Positions 1 through 6,623 of a stretch of DNA of 13,477 nucleotides are shown here, one piece after another. The notes below the pieces were generated by a model. It saw nothing but the letters and a program-made list of their open reading frames with translations. It was not told the origin of the DNA and ran no database searches. This DNA comes from an uncultured Pseudogracilibacillus sp. (lineage in GTDB: Bacteria; Bacillota; Bacilli; Bacillales; Amphibacillaceae), in assembly GCA_937960785.1 (NCBI GenBank), contig CALGOZ010000007.1, forward strand, positions 1-13,477, given 5' to 3'. Position 1 is the stretch's first letter; each line of letters starts with the position of its first letter. The position numbers were made by a program, and so were the translations under genes.

Positions 1-253
1 AATAAATTTTTTTCAGATACTGTATACAGCGTGTGTGTTTACTGTAAACGAAATAAATTTTTTTCTAATTCTGTATACAGCGTGTGTGTTTACTGTAAAC
101 GAAATAAATTTTTTTCAGATTCTATATACAGCAAGCGTACTTACTGTAAACGAAATAAAAAACTGTATATAGCAATTCGTTTCCTGTAAATGAAACAAAA
201 AACTGTATATAGCAATCCGACTACCTTTCGTCGAAATAAAAGTCTATAAACGA
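1..253. repeat. Decaying tandem array of palindrome-bearing units
   Basis: Three 51-bp units (1-51, 52-102, 103-153) are followed by shortened units of about 40 bp (154-193, 194-234) and a 19-bp remnant (235-253). Each starts with AATAAA or AACAAA and ends in CGA or TGA. Full units carry two dyads: CTGTATACAG (20-29, 71-80; CTATATACAG in unit 3) and GTTTACTGTAAAC (37-49, 88-100). The two dyads share the core ACTGTAWAC, and their CTGTA cores start 22 bp apart, about two helical turns. Units 1 and 2 are nearly identical and the copies degrade rightwards, so the array probably continues left of the window. The units are noncoding. Possible roles are a protein-binding cluster or a dispersed intergenic repeat family; nothing here decides between them. 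Confidence 0.9.
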
Positions 254-391
254 AATAACAGGGGTAATAGTGGTAAGACGCTGATAAGGATTGTCGCAAA
301 GCCCCCGGTTCTTTTAATCTGCACTTCTTTTCTTTTAAGATTTTAAAAAAATACTCAAACGGTAACAATAACTAAAAAAGGAGTGAGAGAA
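254..391. other. Intergenic leader before the SPFH gene
   Basis: AT-rich noncoding stretch between the tandem array and the SPFH start codon. It contains a C-rich patch near 302-308 and ends in the ribosome binding site AAGGAG (377-382). I see no convincing -35/-10 pair and no terminator-like hairpin, so the promoter of the next gene is unresolved. Confidence 0.5.
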
Positions 392-952
392 GTGCGAACA
401 GAGCGTGTCGCTTGGTCAGCAAACGGTATTTTTACTTTAGGATTAATTGCTTTAGTCCTTTATTTAACGATAATTAATGTTTTTGAAATGGAATATATTT
501 TTGTAGTTGTTTTTCTATGTCTGTTAATTATTTTACTAGCCGGATTAACGATAGTTAAACCGAATGAAGCGAAAGTAATTTTACTATTTGGTAAATATTT
601 AGGGACAATTCGTCATGAAGGTCTAATTTATACCGTTCCGTTTACAAAACGGAAACGAATTTCATTAAAAATAAAATCATTTGAAAATGAAATTCCAATC
701 GAACTTTCCGACCGAATCATAACCGTACAACTTATTCTTTTTTATAAAGTTGTCGATACGGCAAAATTACTTTTCGAAGTCGAGGCGTTTGAACAATTTA
801 TCCAGTTACAAAGTGAAACAGTACTAAAAACCTTATGGAATGAAAACAATGAGATCGAAATCGAACAAATTACAGATGCTTTCGCAAAGATTATGCAAGA
901 AAAATTAGAAAGATTAGGCATTGAAATTGTCGATTTATACATTATGACTTAA
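392..952 (+). CDS. Short SPFH (prohibitin/stomatin-like) domain membrane protein
   Basis: A 186-residue membrane protein with two hydrophobic segments (about 12-30 and 34-54), followed by an SPFH/band-7 domain. The domain opens with VKPNEAKVILLFGKYLGT (55-72) and contains the family-like stretch KVVDTAKLLFEVEAFEQFIQ (119-138). SPFH proteins assemble into membrane-associated oligomers that organise microdomains; that role is family knowledge. I chose GTG at 392 because AAGGAG (377-382) lies 9 nt upstream, whereas the in-frame GTG at 383 abuts the Shine-Dalgarno. Related Bacillus SPFH proteins usually continue for another 80-100 residues through a helical coiled-coil segment. This one stops about where that begins, so it is either a compact form or a truncated copy. 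It converges on the ABC operon, with 16 bp between stop codons. Confidence 0.8.
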   Translation: MRTERVAWSANGIFTLGLIALVLYLTIINVFEMEYIFVVVFLCLLIILLAGLTIVKPNEAKVILLFGKYLGTIRHEGLIYTVPFTKRKRISLKIKSFENEIPIELSDRIITVQLILFYKVVDTAKLLFEVEAFEQFIQLQSETVLKTLWNENNEIEIEQITDAFAKIMQEKLERLGIEIVDLYIMT

Positions 953-967
953 AAAGAAAACTTTTAA
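949..967. terminator. Weak A/T hairpin between convergent genes
   Basis: TTAAAAAG, an AAAA loop and CTTTTAA can form a short A/T-rich hairpin between the SPFH stop codon and the ABC permease stop codon. The stem is about 7 bp with one bulged A and has flanking A and T runs on both sides. It could act weakly in both directions, but its stability is low and no better terminator exists in this gap. Confidence 0.3.
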
Positions 968-968
968 T

Positions 969-1742
969 TTAAAGCTGTTTACGTTCAAAAATAATTGTAG
1001 CGACAATTATAAAAATTAAACTAATTCCGGCTAAAATAATACTTGTGATGACAAGCGCTTCAGAAATCGATTCAGTTATTAAAAGTTCCTCTAAATGTCC
1101 GGTTAATTGTAATGGAAAATAAGGTAACTTATGACCGAAACCCGTTTGAATTAGAAAACTTAAGAATAAAACGATTGCTGAAAGAGAAAAAACAAGTCCA
1201 GGTTTTGCAGAAAAGGCGTTCCAAACCATTGTTAAAGAAAGTATACAAACGAACCACAAACTATAAAATAAAAAAACTTGTAAAAATAAATGAAAAGAAA
1301 TATCCCCATAAAGGATCGTCGTATAATACCAATTAAGTAATAAGGCGATAAAAAGGGAAAAAACCGTGACTGACACTAAACTAAACCATTTAGCGGTAAT
1401 ATAATAAAAAGGATGAATAGGTTTAGTTAACATTATTTCGGCAACGCCACTTTTTCGTTCGCTTGCAATCGTACCCATTGCAATTGCTACAATAATAAGC
1501 GTACCTATTAATGAAAGTTGATCCAAACCCATGATTATTGCTTCGTAAGGCTCGATTGAAGGAACCTCAAAGACCGCTCCCTCCGGCAATCCACCGGATA
1601 GTTCGATTACTTCGGGTAAGTAATAGTAGGTCAACATATCAAGAATTGCGATAATCGCCATAACTAAAGGTAGCCATACGATTTGTTTATTGCGCCATCT
1701 ATATAACATTTCGTGTCGATAAAGGATTAGCCATTGCGCCAT
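969..1742 (-). CDS. ABC-2 type transporter permease (YxlG-like)
   Basis: A 257-residue integral membrane protein with about six hydrophobic segments (roughly 21-41, 77-95, 118-138, 150-172, 181-200, 230-250). The cytoplasmic loop after segment two carries IASERKSGVAEIMLTKPI (92-109), the E-R-x-x-G coupling element typical of ABC-2/NosY-type permeases. It is the last gene of the operon. Its ATG directly follows the TAA of the ATPase gene (no spacer) and is served by AAGGCGGTGA inside the upstream coding sequence, so translational coupling is likely. Length and neighbour order match B. subtilis YxlG. Two permease copies probably pair with two copies of the ATPase next door. The substrate is unknown. 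Confidence 0.85.
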   Translation of the reverse strand: MAQWLILYRHEMLYRWRNKQIVWLPLVMAIIAILDMLTYYYLPEVIELSGGLPEGAVFEVPSIEPYEAIIMGLDQLSLIGTLIIVAIAMGTIASERKSGVAEIMLTKPIHPFYYITAKWFSLVSVTVFSLFIALLLNWYYTTILYGDISFHLFLQVFLFYSLWFVCILSLTMVWNAFSAKPGLVFSLSAIVLFLSFLIQTGFGHKLPYFPLQLTGHLEELLITESISEALVITSIILAGISLIFIIVATIIFERKQL

Positions 1743-2636
1743 TTATTTCACCGCCTTCATAAACATTTCTTCCATTGTTACTTTACCAATTTGAAACTGA
1801 GTAATCGGCAAATGATGTTTATTAACTTCCTTTAAAATTTCTTTTCTGGCTTGTTTTAAATCAGTGACGTAAAAGGAATAAGTTCGGGCATTTCTCTCAA
1901 ATGAAATAATAGAAGGAAGCGATGACAATAAAGCCTCGACATTTAAACTTGTTTTTTCAAATTGTACGATTATTTTAGAGGTTGCATACTTTTTTTGTAA
2001 ATCTTCCATCGTACCATCTTCAACTACTTCTCCCTCTTTTAACATAATAAGATGGTCACTAACTTCCTCGGCATCGTTTAAAATATGTGTCGAAAATAAA
2101 ATCGTCATTTCCTCCTTCAATCGTTCCATTAGCGTTAATACATCCCTACGGCCGATTGGATCTAAGGATGATACCGGTTCATCGAGCAACAAAATTTTCG
2201 GTCGATGTAGTAAAGCTTGAGCTAGACCGAGTCGTTGCTTCATTCCACCGGAGTAAGTTCGAATTAGCTTATCTTTTGCCTTCATTAATCCGACTTGATC
2301 GAGCACTTGCTCCGCGCGTCTAACAGTCTCTTTATGCGAAAATCCGTACAATTTACTGCTCAAATGTAAAAATTCCTTACCACTCATCCATTCGTAAAAG
2401 GATGGATATTGGGGTAGGTAACCGATTATTCTTCGGAAATCCATATCTTCATCTTTAAAAGTAATCGTCCCCTCGGTTGACGGAATTAATCCCGTAATGA
2501 TCCGTAGTAATGTCGTTTTTCCTGCACCATTAGGACCGATGAGCGCAGTGCAGACTCCCCTTTGTAAATGAAAGCTTACATCTTTAACGACAACATGCCT
2601 GTTAAATTGCTTCGTAATATTTTGCACCTGTAACAC
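1743..2636 (-). CDS. ABC transporter ATP-binding protein (YxlF-like)
   Basis: A single nucleotide-binding domain of 297 residues that energises the adjacent permease at the inner face of the membrane. From the GTG at 2636, Walker A is GPNGAGKTT (34-42), the Q-loop glutamine is Q76, the signature is YSGGMKQR (128-135), Walker B is ILLLDEP with D152/E153, and the switch histidine is H184. A C-terminal region of about 80 residues follows, as in CcmA/NatA-type subunits. GTG at 2636 is preferred because AAGGAG lies 8 nt upstream; the in-frame GTG at 2645 overlaps the Shine-Dalgarno itself. That leaves 5 nt after the preceding stop. The gene resembles B. subtilis YxlF in length and context. Confidence 0.88.
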   Translation of the reverse strand: MLQVQNITKQFNRHVVVKDVSFHLQRGVCTALIGPNGAGKTTLLRIITGLIPSTEGTITFKDEDMDFRRIIGYLPQYPSFYEWMSGKEFLHLSSKLYGFSHKETVRRAEQVLDQVGLMKAKDKLIRTYSGGMKQRLGLAQALLHRPKILLLDEPVSSLDPIGRRDVLTLMERLKEEMTILFSTHILNDAEEVSDHLIMLKEGEVVEDGTMEDLQKKYATSKIIVQFEKTSLNVEALLSSLPSIISFERNARTYSFYVTDLKQARKEILKEVNKHHLPITQFQIGKVTMEEMFMKAVK

Positions 2637-2641
2637 TGAAT

Positions 2642-2830
2642 TCACTCCTTCTTACCAAGAATAAAATATAAGACCGGTCCAAGAACACTAACAAAAATAA
2701 TAATAAACAACCAAAGGATTCTCGGCCCCTTCGTCTTCTTCTGTTTCATCCAATCGATTAAAGCAATAAAAATTAACAAAACTTGAACAATTAACAAGGG
2801 CGCGATTAGAGTCCAATCTAGAGTTTCCAT
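2642..2830 (-). CDS. Small PLDc_N-domain membrane protein (YxlE-like)
   Basis: A 62-residue protein with two hydrophobic helices (about 6-26 and 39-57), a basic connecting loop (WMKQKKTKGPR, 27-37) and the ending LGPVLYFILGKKE. This pattern is typical of the phospholipase D N-terminal (PLDc_N) helical module found alone in small membrane proteins. B. subtilis YxlE, also beside an ABC ATPase and permease, has about the same size. The ATG at 2830 lies 8 nt from AGGAG, which is why I reject the longer frame starting at 2890. In the B. subtilis sigY operon such proteins help keep the ECF sigma factor in check. Here no sigma factor is present, so an accessory or regulatory role beside the transporter is inference. 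Confidence 0.8.
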   Translation of the reverse strand: METLDWTLIAPLLIVQVLLIFIALIDWMKQKKTKGPRILWLFIIIFVSVLGPVLYFILGKKE

Positions 2831-2846
2831 AAGCATTTCTCCTAAT

Positions 2847-3947
2847 TTATAAATTTTGTAATAAAATAATAATAAGAATCGGCGTTCCAATTAATATAAT
2901 AAGTAAAATCCAGGATAAGGGATGGGCCCAATTATTCGTCCATCCAACACCGAATCGTTTTTCGACAAAAATACTAGGATCATCTTTATTAAAATAAAAT
3001 TGGCCTAACTTCCAGTATCGATCCTCATCCCGTTCCATTTTTAATGCTTCCTCTTCACCTTTTACTTTAATTCGACTACCTCCCTGTCCAGTACGAATCG
3101 ATAACCAAATCGTTCCGACTAGGATGATGCCGATAATCGTATAGTTAACCGGATCTAGATAAGGGATTAGCGACTCATGAATAATGGATAATTGCATAAA
3201 GCTAAACATTACTACGACTAATGTTCCCATAATAAATAGAAAGATCGACCATCTTCGGCGAAAAAGAATATTTTGTTTTTTAGATATTTCTGGTTTAGCT
3301 GGGGAGAGCTGCTGTTTCGACTGTGAAATAACGTAATCGATAATAAGAAACGTACCAATCATAAATAGTTGCATAATAGGTAAATGAAGAAGTGTTCCAG
3401 GTGTTTTATCTGTATACGTAATTTCACCGGAAAAACTAATATGACGCCAAACTTGATCTGGAATCGAATCATAGATAGAGAAGGTGTAAACAATCGTCGC
3501 TACAGTAATGAAGAACGGAATTACATAAAACCATCTAGAAAGTGTAATTTTTTCATTCCGAAAAGAAAGATCGACGACGGTTTCTTCCGTAAATTCAGCC
3601 TGCCAATTCTTTTCTTTTTTAATTCGCTTCATTTGATAATGAAACGGTAAATAAATTAAGAAACTTGTAATCAAATAAACAATCAGCAATACTGTAAAGC
3701 TAATATAAAAAACAGTTTCCGGCGTAAAGTAAAAAATGAGAAGGAGAATCATTAATAATAGTACAAGAGTTGCAAGCATAATCTTACTGTAGCGAGACCG
3801 CATTTTTTTAAGTTCTTTCCTCTCATAATAGACCTCTGGAATAGAAACACCGAAACTTTCCGTTCTACGAGTAAAATAAGGCATAAAACTAAGTATAAGT
3901 CCTGTAAATACAAAGAGTCCAAATGAAAATAGTAAACTGCTATTCAT
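2847..3947 (-). CDS. DUF1648/DUF5808 polytopic membrane protein
   Basis: A 366-residue membrane protein with about eight hydrophobic segments. The middle holds a DUF1648-type motif: a helix followed by SIPDQVWRHISFSGEITY, matching the family pattern lPdqv...H....G. Near the C-terminus is a DUF5808-like block, DEDRYWKLGQFYFNKDDPSI then VEKRFGVGWTNNWAHPLSW, before the last helix. The biochemical function of these families is not established. ATG 3947 is chosen over the in-frame TTG at 3953 because AGGAGG sits 8 nt upstream of it. The start overlaps the end of the GntR gene by 8 bp, so the two are probably translationally coupled. Proteins of this type often sit between a GntR regulator and an ABC exporter, which suggests a sensor or partner role (inference). 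Confidence 0.8.
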   Translation of the reverse strand: MNSSLLFSFGLFVFTGLILSFMPYFTRRTESFGVSIPEVYYERKELKKMRSRYSKIMLATLVLLLMILLLIFYFTPETVFYISFTVLLIVYLITSFLIYLPFHYQMKRIKKEKNWQAEFTEETVVDLSFRNEKITLSRWFYVIPFFITVATIVYTFSIYDSIPDQVWRHISFSGEITYTDKTPGTLLHLPIMQLFMIGTFLIIDYVISQSKQQLSPAKPEISKKQNILFRRRWSIFLFIMGTLVVVMFSFMQLSIIHESLIPYLDPVNYTIIGIILVGTIWLSIRTGQGGSRIKVKGEEEALKMERDEDRYWKLGQFYFNKDDPSIFVEKRFGVGWTNNWAHPLSWILLIILIGTPILIIILLQNL

Positions 3948-4332
3948 AATCAATTCCTCCTAACTCCTCAAAAATCGATTGAATTAATTGATCAAAATCC
4001 TTTTTACTCATTTGTCGTAAGGTAGCTTCTGCAATGATTGGCCGAAGCAATTCTTTTAAAGTTTCTTTATATTGATGATCTGCCTTCTTAGGCCCGTCGG
4101 GAGAGACAATGGCTCCTTGTTGACGATGAATTCGCAAAAAACCTTCCTCTTCTAATTGTTTGTAGGCTTTATTAACCGTATGCAAATTAATCCCAATATC
4201 GCTAGCTAATTGACGGACAGACGGCAGACGGTCTCCGGGTTTTAGCTGGCCTTTTGCAATACCAAATAAAAGTTCATTTTTTAATTGCTCGTAGATGGGA
4301 ATGTCTGAATCGAACTTTAGTTGAATAAACAT
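3940..4332 (-). CDS. YtrA-subfamily GntR transcriptional regulator
   Basis: A 130-residue DNA-binding protein. Residues 1-75 form a GntR winged helix-turn-helix: IPIYEQLKNELLFGIAKGQL, then KPGDRLPSVRQLASDIGINL followed by HTVNKAYKQLEEEGFL, and a wing ending in QQGAIV. The remaining 50 or so residues are a short helical tail (ETLKELLRPIIAEATLRQMS and onward) rather than an effector domain, which is the hallmark of the YtrA subfamily. These repressors typically control the ABC operon they head. AGAAGGATGA precedes the ATG at 4332. The gene is first in the operon and reads away from a strong dyad next to its own promoter, so autorepression is expected. The stop overlaps the next gene. Confidence 0.9.
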   Translation of the reverse strand: MFIQLKFDSDIPIYEQLKNELLFGIAKGQLKPGDRLPSVRQLASDIGINLHTVNKAYKQLEEEGFLRIHRQQGAIVSPDGPKKADHQYKETLKELLRPIIAEATLRQMSKKDFDQLIQSIFEELGGIDYE

Positions 4333-4351
4333 CGAAGTTCATCCTTCTTTT

Positions 4352-4380
4352 ATTATACTTGTTATATTAGTAGTATAACA
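4352..4380 (-). promoter_or_regulatory. ABC operon promoter with likely GntR operator
   Basis: On the minus strand a perfect TATAAT (4357-4352) lies about 20 bp upstream of the GntR start codon. Immediately upstream, 4380-4360 forms a 21-bp dyad with arms TGTTATAC and ATATAACA around a TACTA centre; nine of ten pairs match. The dyad covers the -35 and spacer region, where bound repressor would exclude RNA polymerase. No good TTGACA is visible. The link to the GntR protein rests on position and on the known dyad operators of YtrA-type regulators. Confidence 0.7.
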
Positions 4381-4393
4381 TAAGTGATGAAAA

Positions 4394-4420
4394 AATCGAA
4401 CGTTTTTAATACGTTCGATT
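4394..4420 (-). terminator. Intrinsic terminator of the minJ-like gene
   Basis: Perfect 9-bp arms AATCGAACG and CGTTCGATT flank a 9-nt loop. In the minus direction the hairpin is followed by six T residues (plus-strand A run 4390-4395). It begins 2 bp after the stop codon of the PDZ membrane protein gene and separates that gene from the GntR operon. Confidence 0.85.
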
Positions 4421-4422
4421 GT

Positions 4423-5580
4423 TTAATTTCTTCTATTCTGAATGAAAATAAAACCAAAAGAGTCAAAGTCACTATAAAACTCTGTATTCTTTATGGTATG
4501 TAACTTATTTTTTTTGTCGATTATTTCAAAGGAAGTCGGCGTACCTATTTTCCATTCTTCCTCGAGCTCTTCGATATGTTCAATTGTCCGATTGTTTACT
4601 TTTATAATTGTATCACCGACTTTAAAACCGAGTCTAGCAGCCGGGGAATTCGGCACAATGGCAAAAATCGTTACTTTCTTTTTCAAATCGATAAAATAAA
4701 AGCCCTGCGCCTTGTCTTCCTTTGTAAAGCTGGATTGAATGAATATTTTACCTAACAGTGCAACGATTATCGCGAAGCTTGCTAAGCCGGGTAAATAAAA
4801 GCTTGCTGTGGCAATTATAAATACAAGTAAAGATAAGAAGCGGTTGTAATGAATGAGTTTTGCTGTCTTTGTTTCTGGCAAATGACCTTTTACAACATGG
4901 TGGAAACCAATTATAAAAGGGATTAATATAAAGCTGTACGTCTCCCCAGCAATTGTCAAATCCGGTAAAAGGGTAATCGAACTAGTTGAAGGATTACTCT
5001 GAACCGGTACGAAAAAAGGCACGAAGCTAGCCTTTTGTATGTGAAAAAGTCCAACCCAGCTACCTCGCCCACTTTTAACAAGCTCAGGAAAAGCAGTTTC
5101 ATTCGTTACCCTTTGATATAACATAACCTCGATAAGTAAAAATATCGCAATAAGTAAAGCAATCGTTGAAAAGGTTTGGCTCGTTATGTATCCGAGTTGA
5201 AACAGTTGGTTATGAGCCATTTGTAAGATTTTAAGGAAAACATATGTAAACCCTAACGAATACACAGCAGACAATAGTCGAAAGCCGAAGGCAAAACTTA
5301 AAATAAATAGTATAATGCTAAGAAATAAAATAATTTCTTTAGCAAAAGCTGTTTGAAGTACAATTGTTGTGACAGATGCTAAAAGAGTCCCAAAAACAGA
5401 TAACTTCCAAGTGTTAGAAAACTCTGCACCGAGAGGGGATAATTCTCGCCCAAATTGTAATTGTTCATCTTTTATTCGACGTCTACTTATAAGAAATGAA
5501 AGAAGAATGATCCAAAATAACAACGGATTGATAAATAGCTTACCAAACCCTTTGCTTAATTCGACGACTAGTTCTTTCAC
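4423..5580 (-). CDS. minJ: MinJ-like polytopic PDZ-domain protein
   Basis: A 385-residue protein with about seven or eight membrane segments (approximately 17-32, 62-79, 83-117, 137-154, 216-232, 246-281) and a C-terminal PDZ domain (about 295-375). The PDZ includes NSPAARLGFKVGDTIIKVNN (311-330), the ligand-binding loop and following strand. The central stretch SGRGSWVGLFHIQKASFVPF (170-189) and PFIIGFHHVVKGHLPE (221-236) fit my recollection of MinJ-family proteins. B. subtilis MinJ, of similar size, bridges DivIVA and MinD at the division site and cell poles. The start is GTG with AGGAG 8 nt upstream. In B. subtilis minJ lies beside ctpB; here its neighbours differ, so orthology is likely but not proven by context. 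Confidence 0.7.
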   Translation of the reverse strand: MKELVVELSKGFGKLFINPLLFWIILLSFLISRRRIKDEQLQFGRELSPLGAEFSNTWKLSVFGTLLASVTTIVLQTAFAKEIILFLSIILFILSFAFGFRLLSAVYSLGFTYVFLKILQMAHNQLFQLGYITSQTFSTIALLIAIFLLIEVMLYQRVTNETAFPELVKSGRGSWVGLFHIQKASFVPFFVPVQSNPSTSSITLLPDLTIAGETYSFILIPFIIGFHHVVKGHLPETKTAKLIHYNRFLSLLVFIIATASFYLPGLASFAIIVALLGKIFIQSSFTKEDKAQGFYFIDLKKKVTIFAIVPNSPAARLGFKVGDTIIKVNNRTIEHIEELEEEWKIGTPTSFEIIDKKNKLHTIKNTEFYSDFDSFGFIFIQNRRN

Positions 5581-5628
5581 ACCCTCAACTCCTAGTATGA
5601 ACTTTCTATTGTAGAAATGATTACTGTT

Positions 5629-5637
5629 ATTTTACCA
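5629..5637 (-). promoter_or_regulatory. Candidate extended -10 promoter for minJ-like gene
   Basis: On the minus strand TG-G-TAAAAT (5637-5629) matches an extended -10 element about 50 bp before the GTG start. No -35 resembling TTGACA sits at the expected distance, so this relies on the extended -10 alone. Confidence 0.35.
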
Positions 5638-5724
5638 TAAATTTTAAAAAATCTTTCATCCCATGATAAAAAGCTTGAAACCCTATAAAATAATCGCTAA
5701 ATCCATAAATATAAACATGAAAAA

Positions 5725-5766
5725 ACCGGATTTATTCAATTGTAACTAACGATTGAATAATCCGGT
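5725..5766 (-). terminator. Intrinsic terminator downstream of the GNAT gene
   Basis: Arms 5725-5740 (ACCGGATTTATTCAAT) and 5752-5766 (ATTGAATAATCCGGT) pair over 15 bp with one bulged T and an 11-nt loop. Read on the minus strand the helix ends in GGTTTTTTCATG, a clear U-tract. On the plus strand the following T run is short. It lies about 70 bp after the acetyltransferase stop codon. Confidence 0.88.
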
Positions 5767-5833
5767 CTTTAACTTGGCGCTGTAAACAAGGCAATCAAAT
5801 TGTCTTCTTCCATCTTATGGAACAATCTCCTTT

Positions 5834-6391
5834 TTAAGAAACGATTTCTGCACCTGTTTCATCCGTTTGATTTGCAAATTGTAAGTAAGATGCATAATGC
5901 TCTTTTGTAATGACGAATAAATGATAAATTGGCTCCTCTTTATTAATTGCTTCATAAACGTCTGGAAATAACTCATTACCTTCAATGACATAATCTAACT
6001 TCTCGACTGCTCTTAGGGAACGAAGGTTTGATTTTCTAACTTTCATAAAGATATTTTCGATCCCGTGTTGGAAAAACAACTCATCGAAAAACAATTCCTT
6101 CGCCATTTTGTTGTACCCTTTTCCAAAATACGGCTGACCAATCCACGTAGCTAAAAAGCCACTATTTTTGTGGATGTCGAAGAGATTAATTGTTCCAATT
6201 GGCTGTTCGAACTCATCGAGAATGGTTCGGCTAATGAGTAGCCCTTGTTCCTCGGCTTCGATTGTTTGTTTCGTTAAGAAATAAAACTCATCTAACGTCT
6301 CTGCCTTGTGTCGTAAATAAGGGAACACTTCAGGATGTGAGGCGAGTTCGAATAATGTAGGGACTTCATGTAATTCACGAATTTTGAGCAT
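5834..6391 (-). CDS. GNAT-family N-acetyltransferase (RimJ/RimL-like)
   Basis: A soluble 185-residue enzyme of the GNAT fold, which moves an acetyl group from acetyl-CoA to an amine. The acceptor is unknown; RimJ/RimL-type members modify protein N-termini, while others modify antibiotics or polyamines. Visible features are the central strand ISRTILDEFEQPIGTINLFD (53-72), acetyl-CoA motif A with IGQPYFGKGYNKMAKELF (84-101; the G-x-G/A element is FGKGYN), and SNLRSLRAVEKLDY (121-134), the usual S-N-x-x-S helix of motif B. AAGGAGG lies 9 nt from the ATG. It appears monocistronic, with a terminator downstream. Upstream is a long structured leader ending in a terminator-like hairpin, which suggests control by attenuation. 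Confidence 0.85.
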   Translation of the reverse strand: MLKIRELHEVPTLFELASHPEVFPYLRHKAETLDEFYFLTKQTIEAEEQGLLISRTILDEFEQPIGTINLFDIHKNSGFLATWIGQPYFGKGYNKMAKELFFDELFFQHGIENIFMKVRKSNLRSLRAVEKLDYVIEGNELFPDVYEAINKEEPIYHLFVITKEHYASYLQFANQTDETGAEIVS

Positions 6392-6440
6392 AAAAATGCA
6401 CCCTCCTTCAAAATTTTTTTAATAATAATCACAAAGGTAA

Positions 6441-6475
6441 ATAAAAAACCTTAGTGACGAACGACTACTTAAAGG
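6441..6475 (-). terminator. Putative attenuator hairpin in the GNAT leader
   Basis: On the minus strand CCUU-(UA bulge)-AGU (6475-6467) pairs with ACUAAGG (6455-6449), followed at once by UUUUUUAU (6448-6441). The U-tract lies about 50 nt before the GNAT start codon, inside the leader, so it would stop transcription before the gene. The 11-nt loop contains most of UUCGUCA, which can instead pair with UGACGAA upstream. The stem is short (7 bp) and bulged, which makes it moderate rather than strong. Confidence 0.5.
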
Positions 6476-6623
6476 ATTGGGTGCTCATTGTTGTCCATTT
6501 AGGTAAAAAGAAAAGAATGTGCACCCGGAATTTTAGTTAACGGACAACGAAAATTCGTCAGGGTAGGAGTCGAAACCTACAAATCTAACTGATTGCTAGA
6601 GGCACACTCTCCAACTTCCCTAA
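6441..6623 (-). promoter_or_regulatory. Structured RNA leader, candidate attenuator or riboswitch
   Basis: Read on the minus strand toward the GNAT gene, four elements are visible. (1) UUAGGG (6623-6618) pairs with CCCUGA (6563-6558), enclosing a small AGAG/CUCU hairpin (6610-6598) and a T-arm-like hairpin GUAGG/CCUAC (6580-6563; 8-nt loop UUUCGACU). (2) UGACGAA (6560-6554) is perfectly complementary to UUCGUCA (6461-6455). (3) GGGUGC plus CAUU pairs with AAUG plus GCACCC (6526-6516 with 6489-6479). (4) GUUGUCC (6548-6542) pairs over 7 bp with GGACAAC (6496-6490), inside that hairpin's loop, making an H-type pseudoknot. UGACGAA overlaps the CCCUGA arm, so elements 1 and 2 compete. The leader ends in a terminator-like hairpin. 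I recognise no known riboswitch, T-box, tmRNA or 6S signature. Pairings are hand-read and need covariation support. Confidence 0.5.

Noticed and set aside
1..153. Plasmid iterons or a replication origin
   Set aside because: Units are regularly spaced, but no Rep gene, DnaA boxes or AT/GC-rich origin layout is visible, and the neighbours are chromosomal.
141..368. Minus-strand open frame of 75 codons across the left repeat array
   Set aside because: It runs through tandem repeat units, has no good ribosome site and its product looks like no protein family; it is a chance frame.
1112..1336. Plus-strand open frame antisense to the ABC permease
   Set aside because: Lysine-rich product explained by the antisense of an AT-rich membrane protein gene; no ribosome site.
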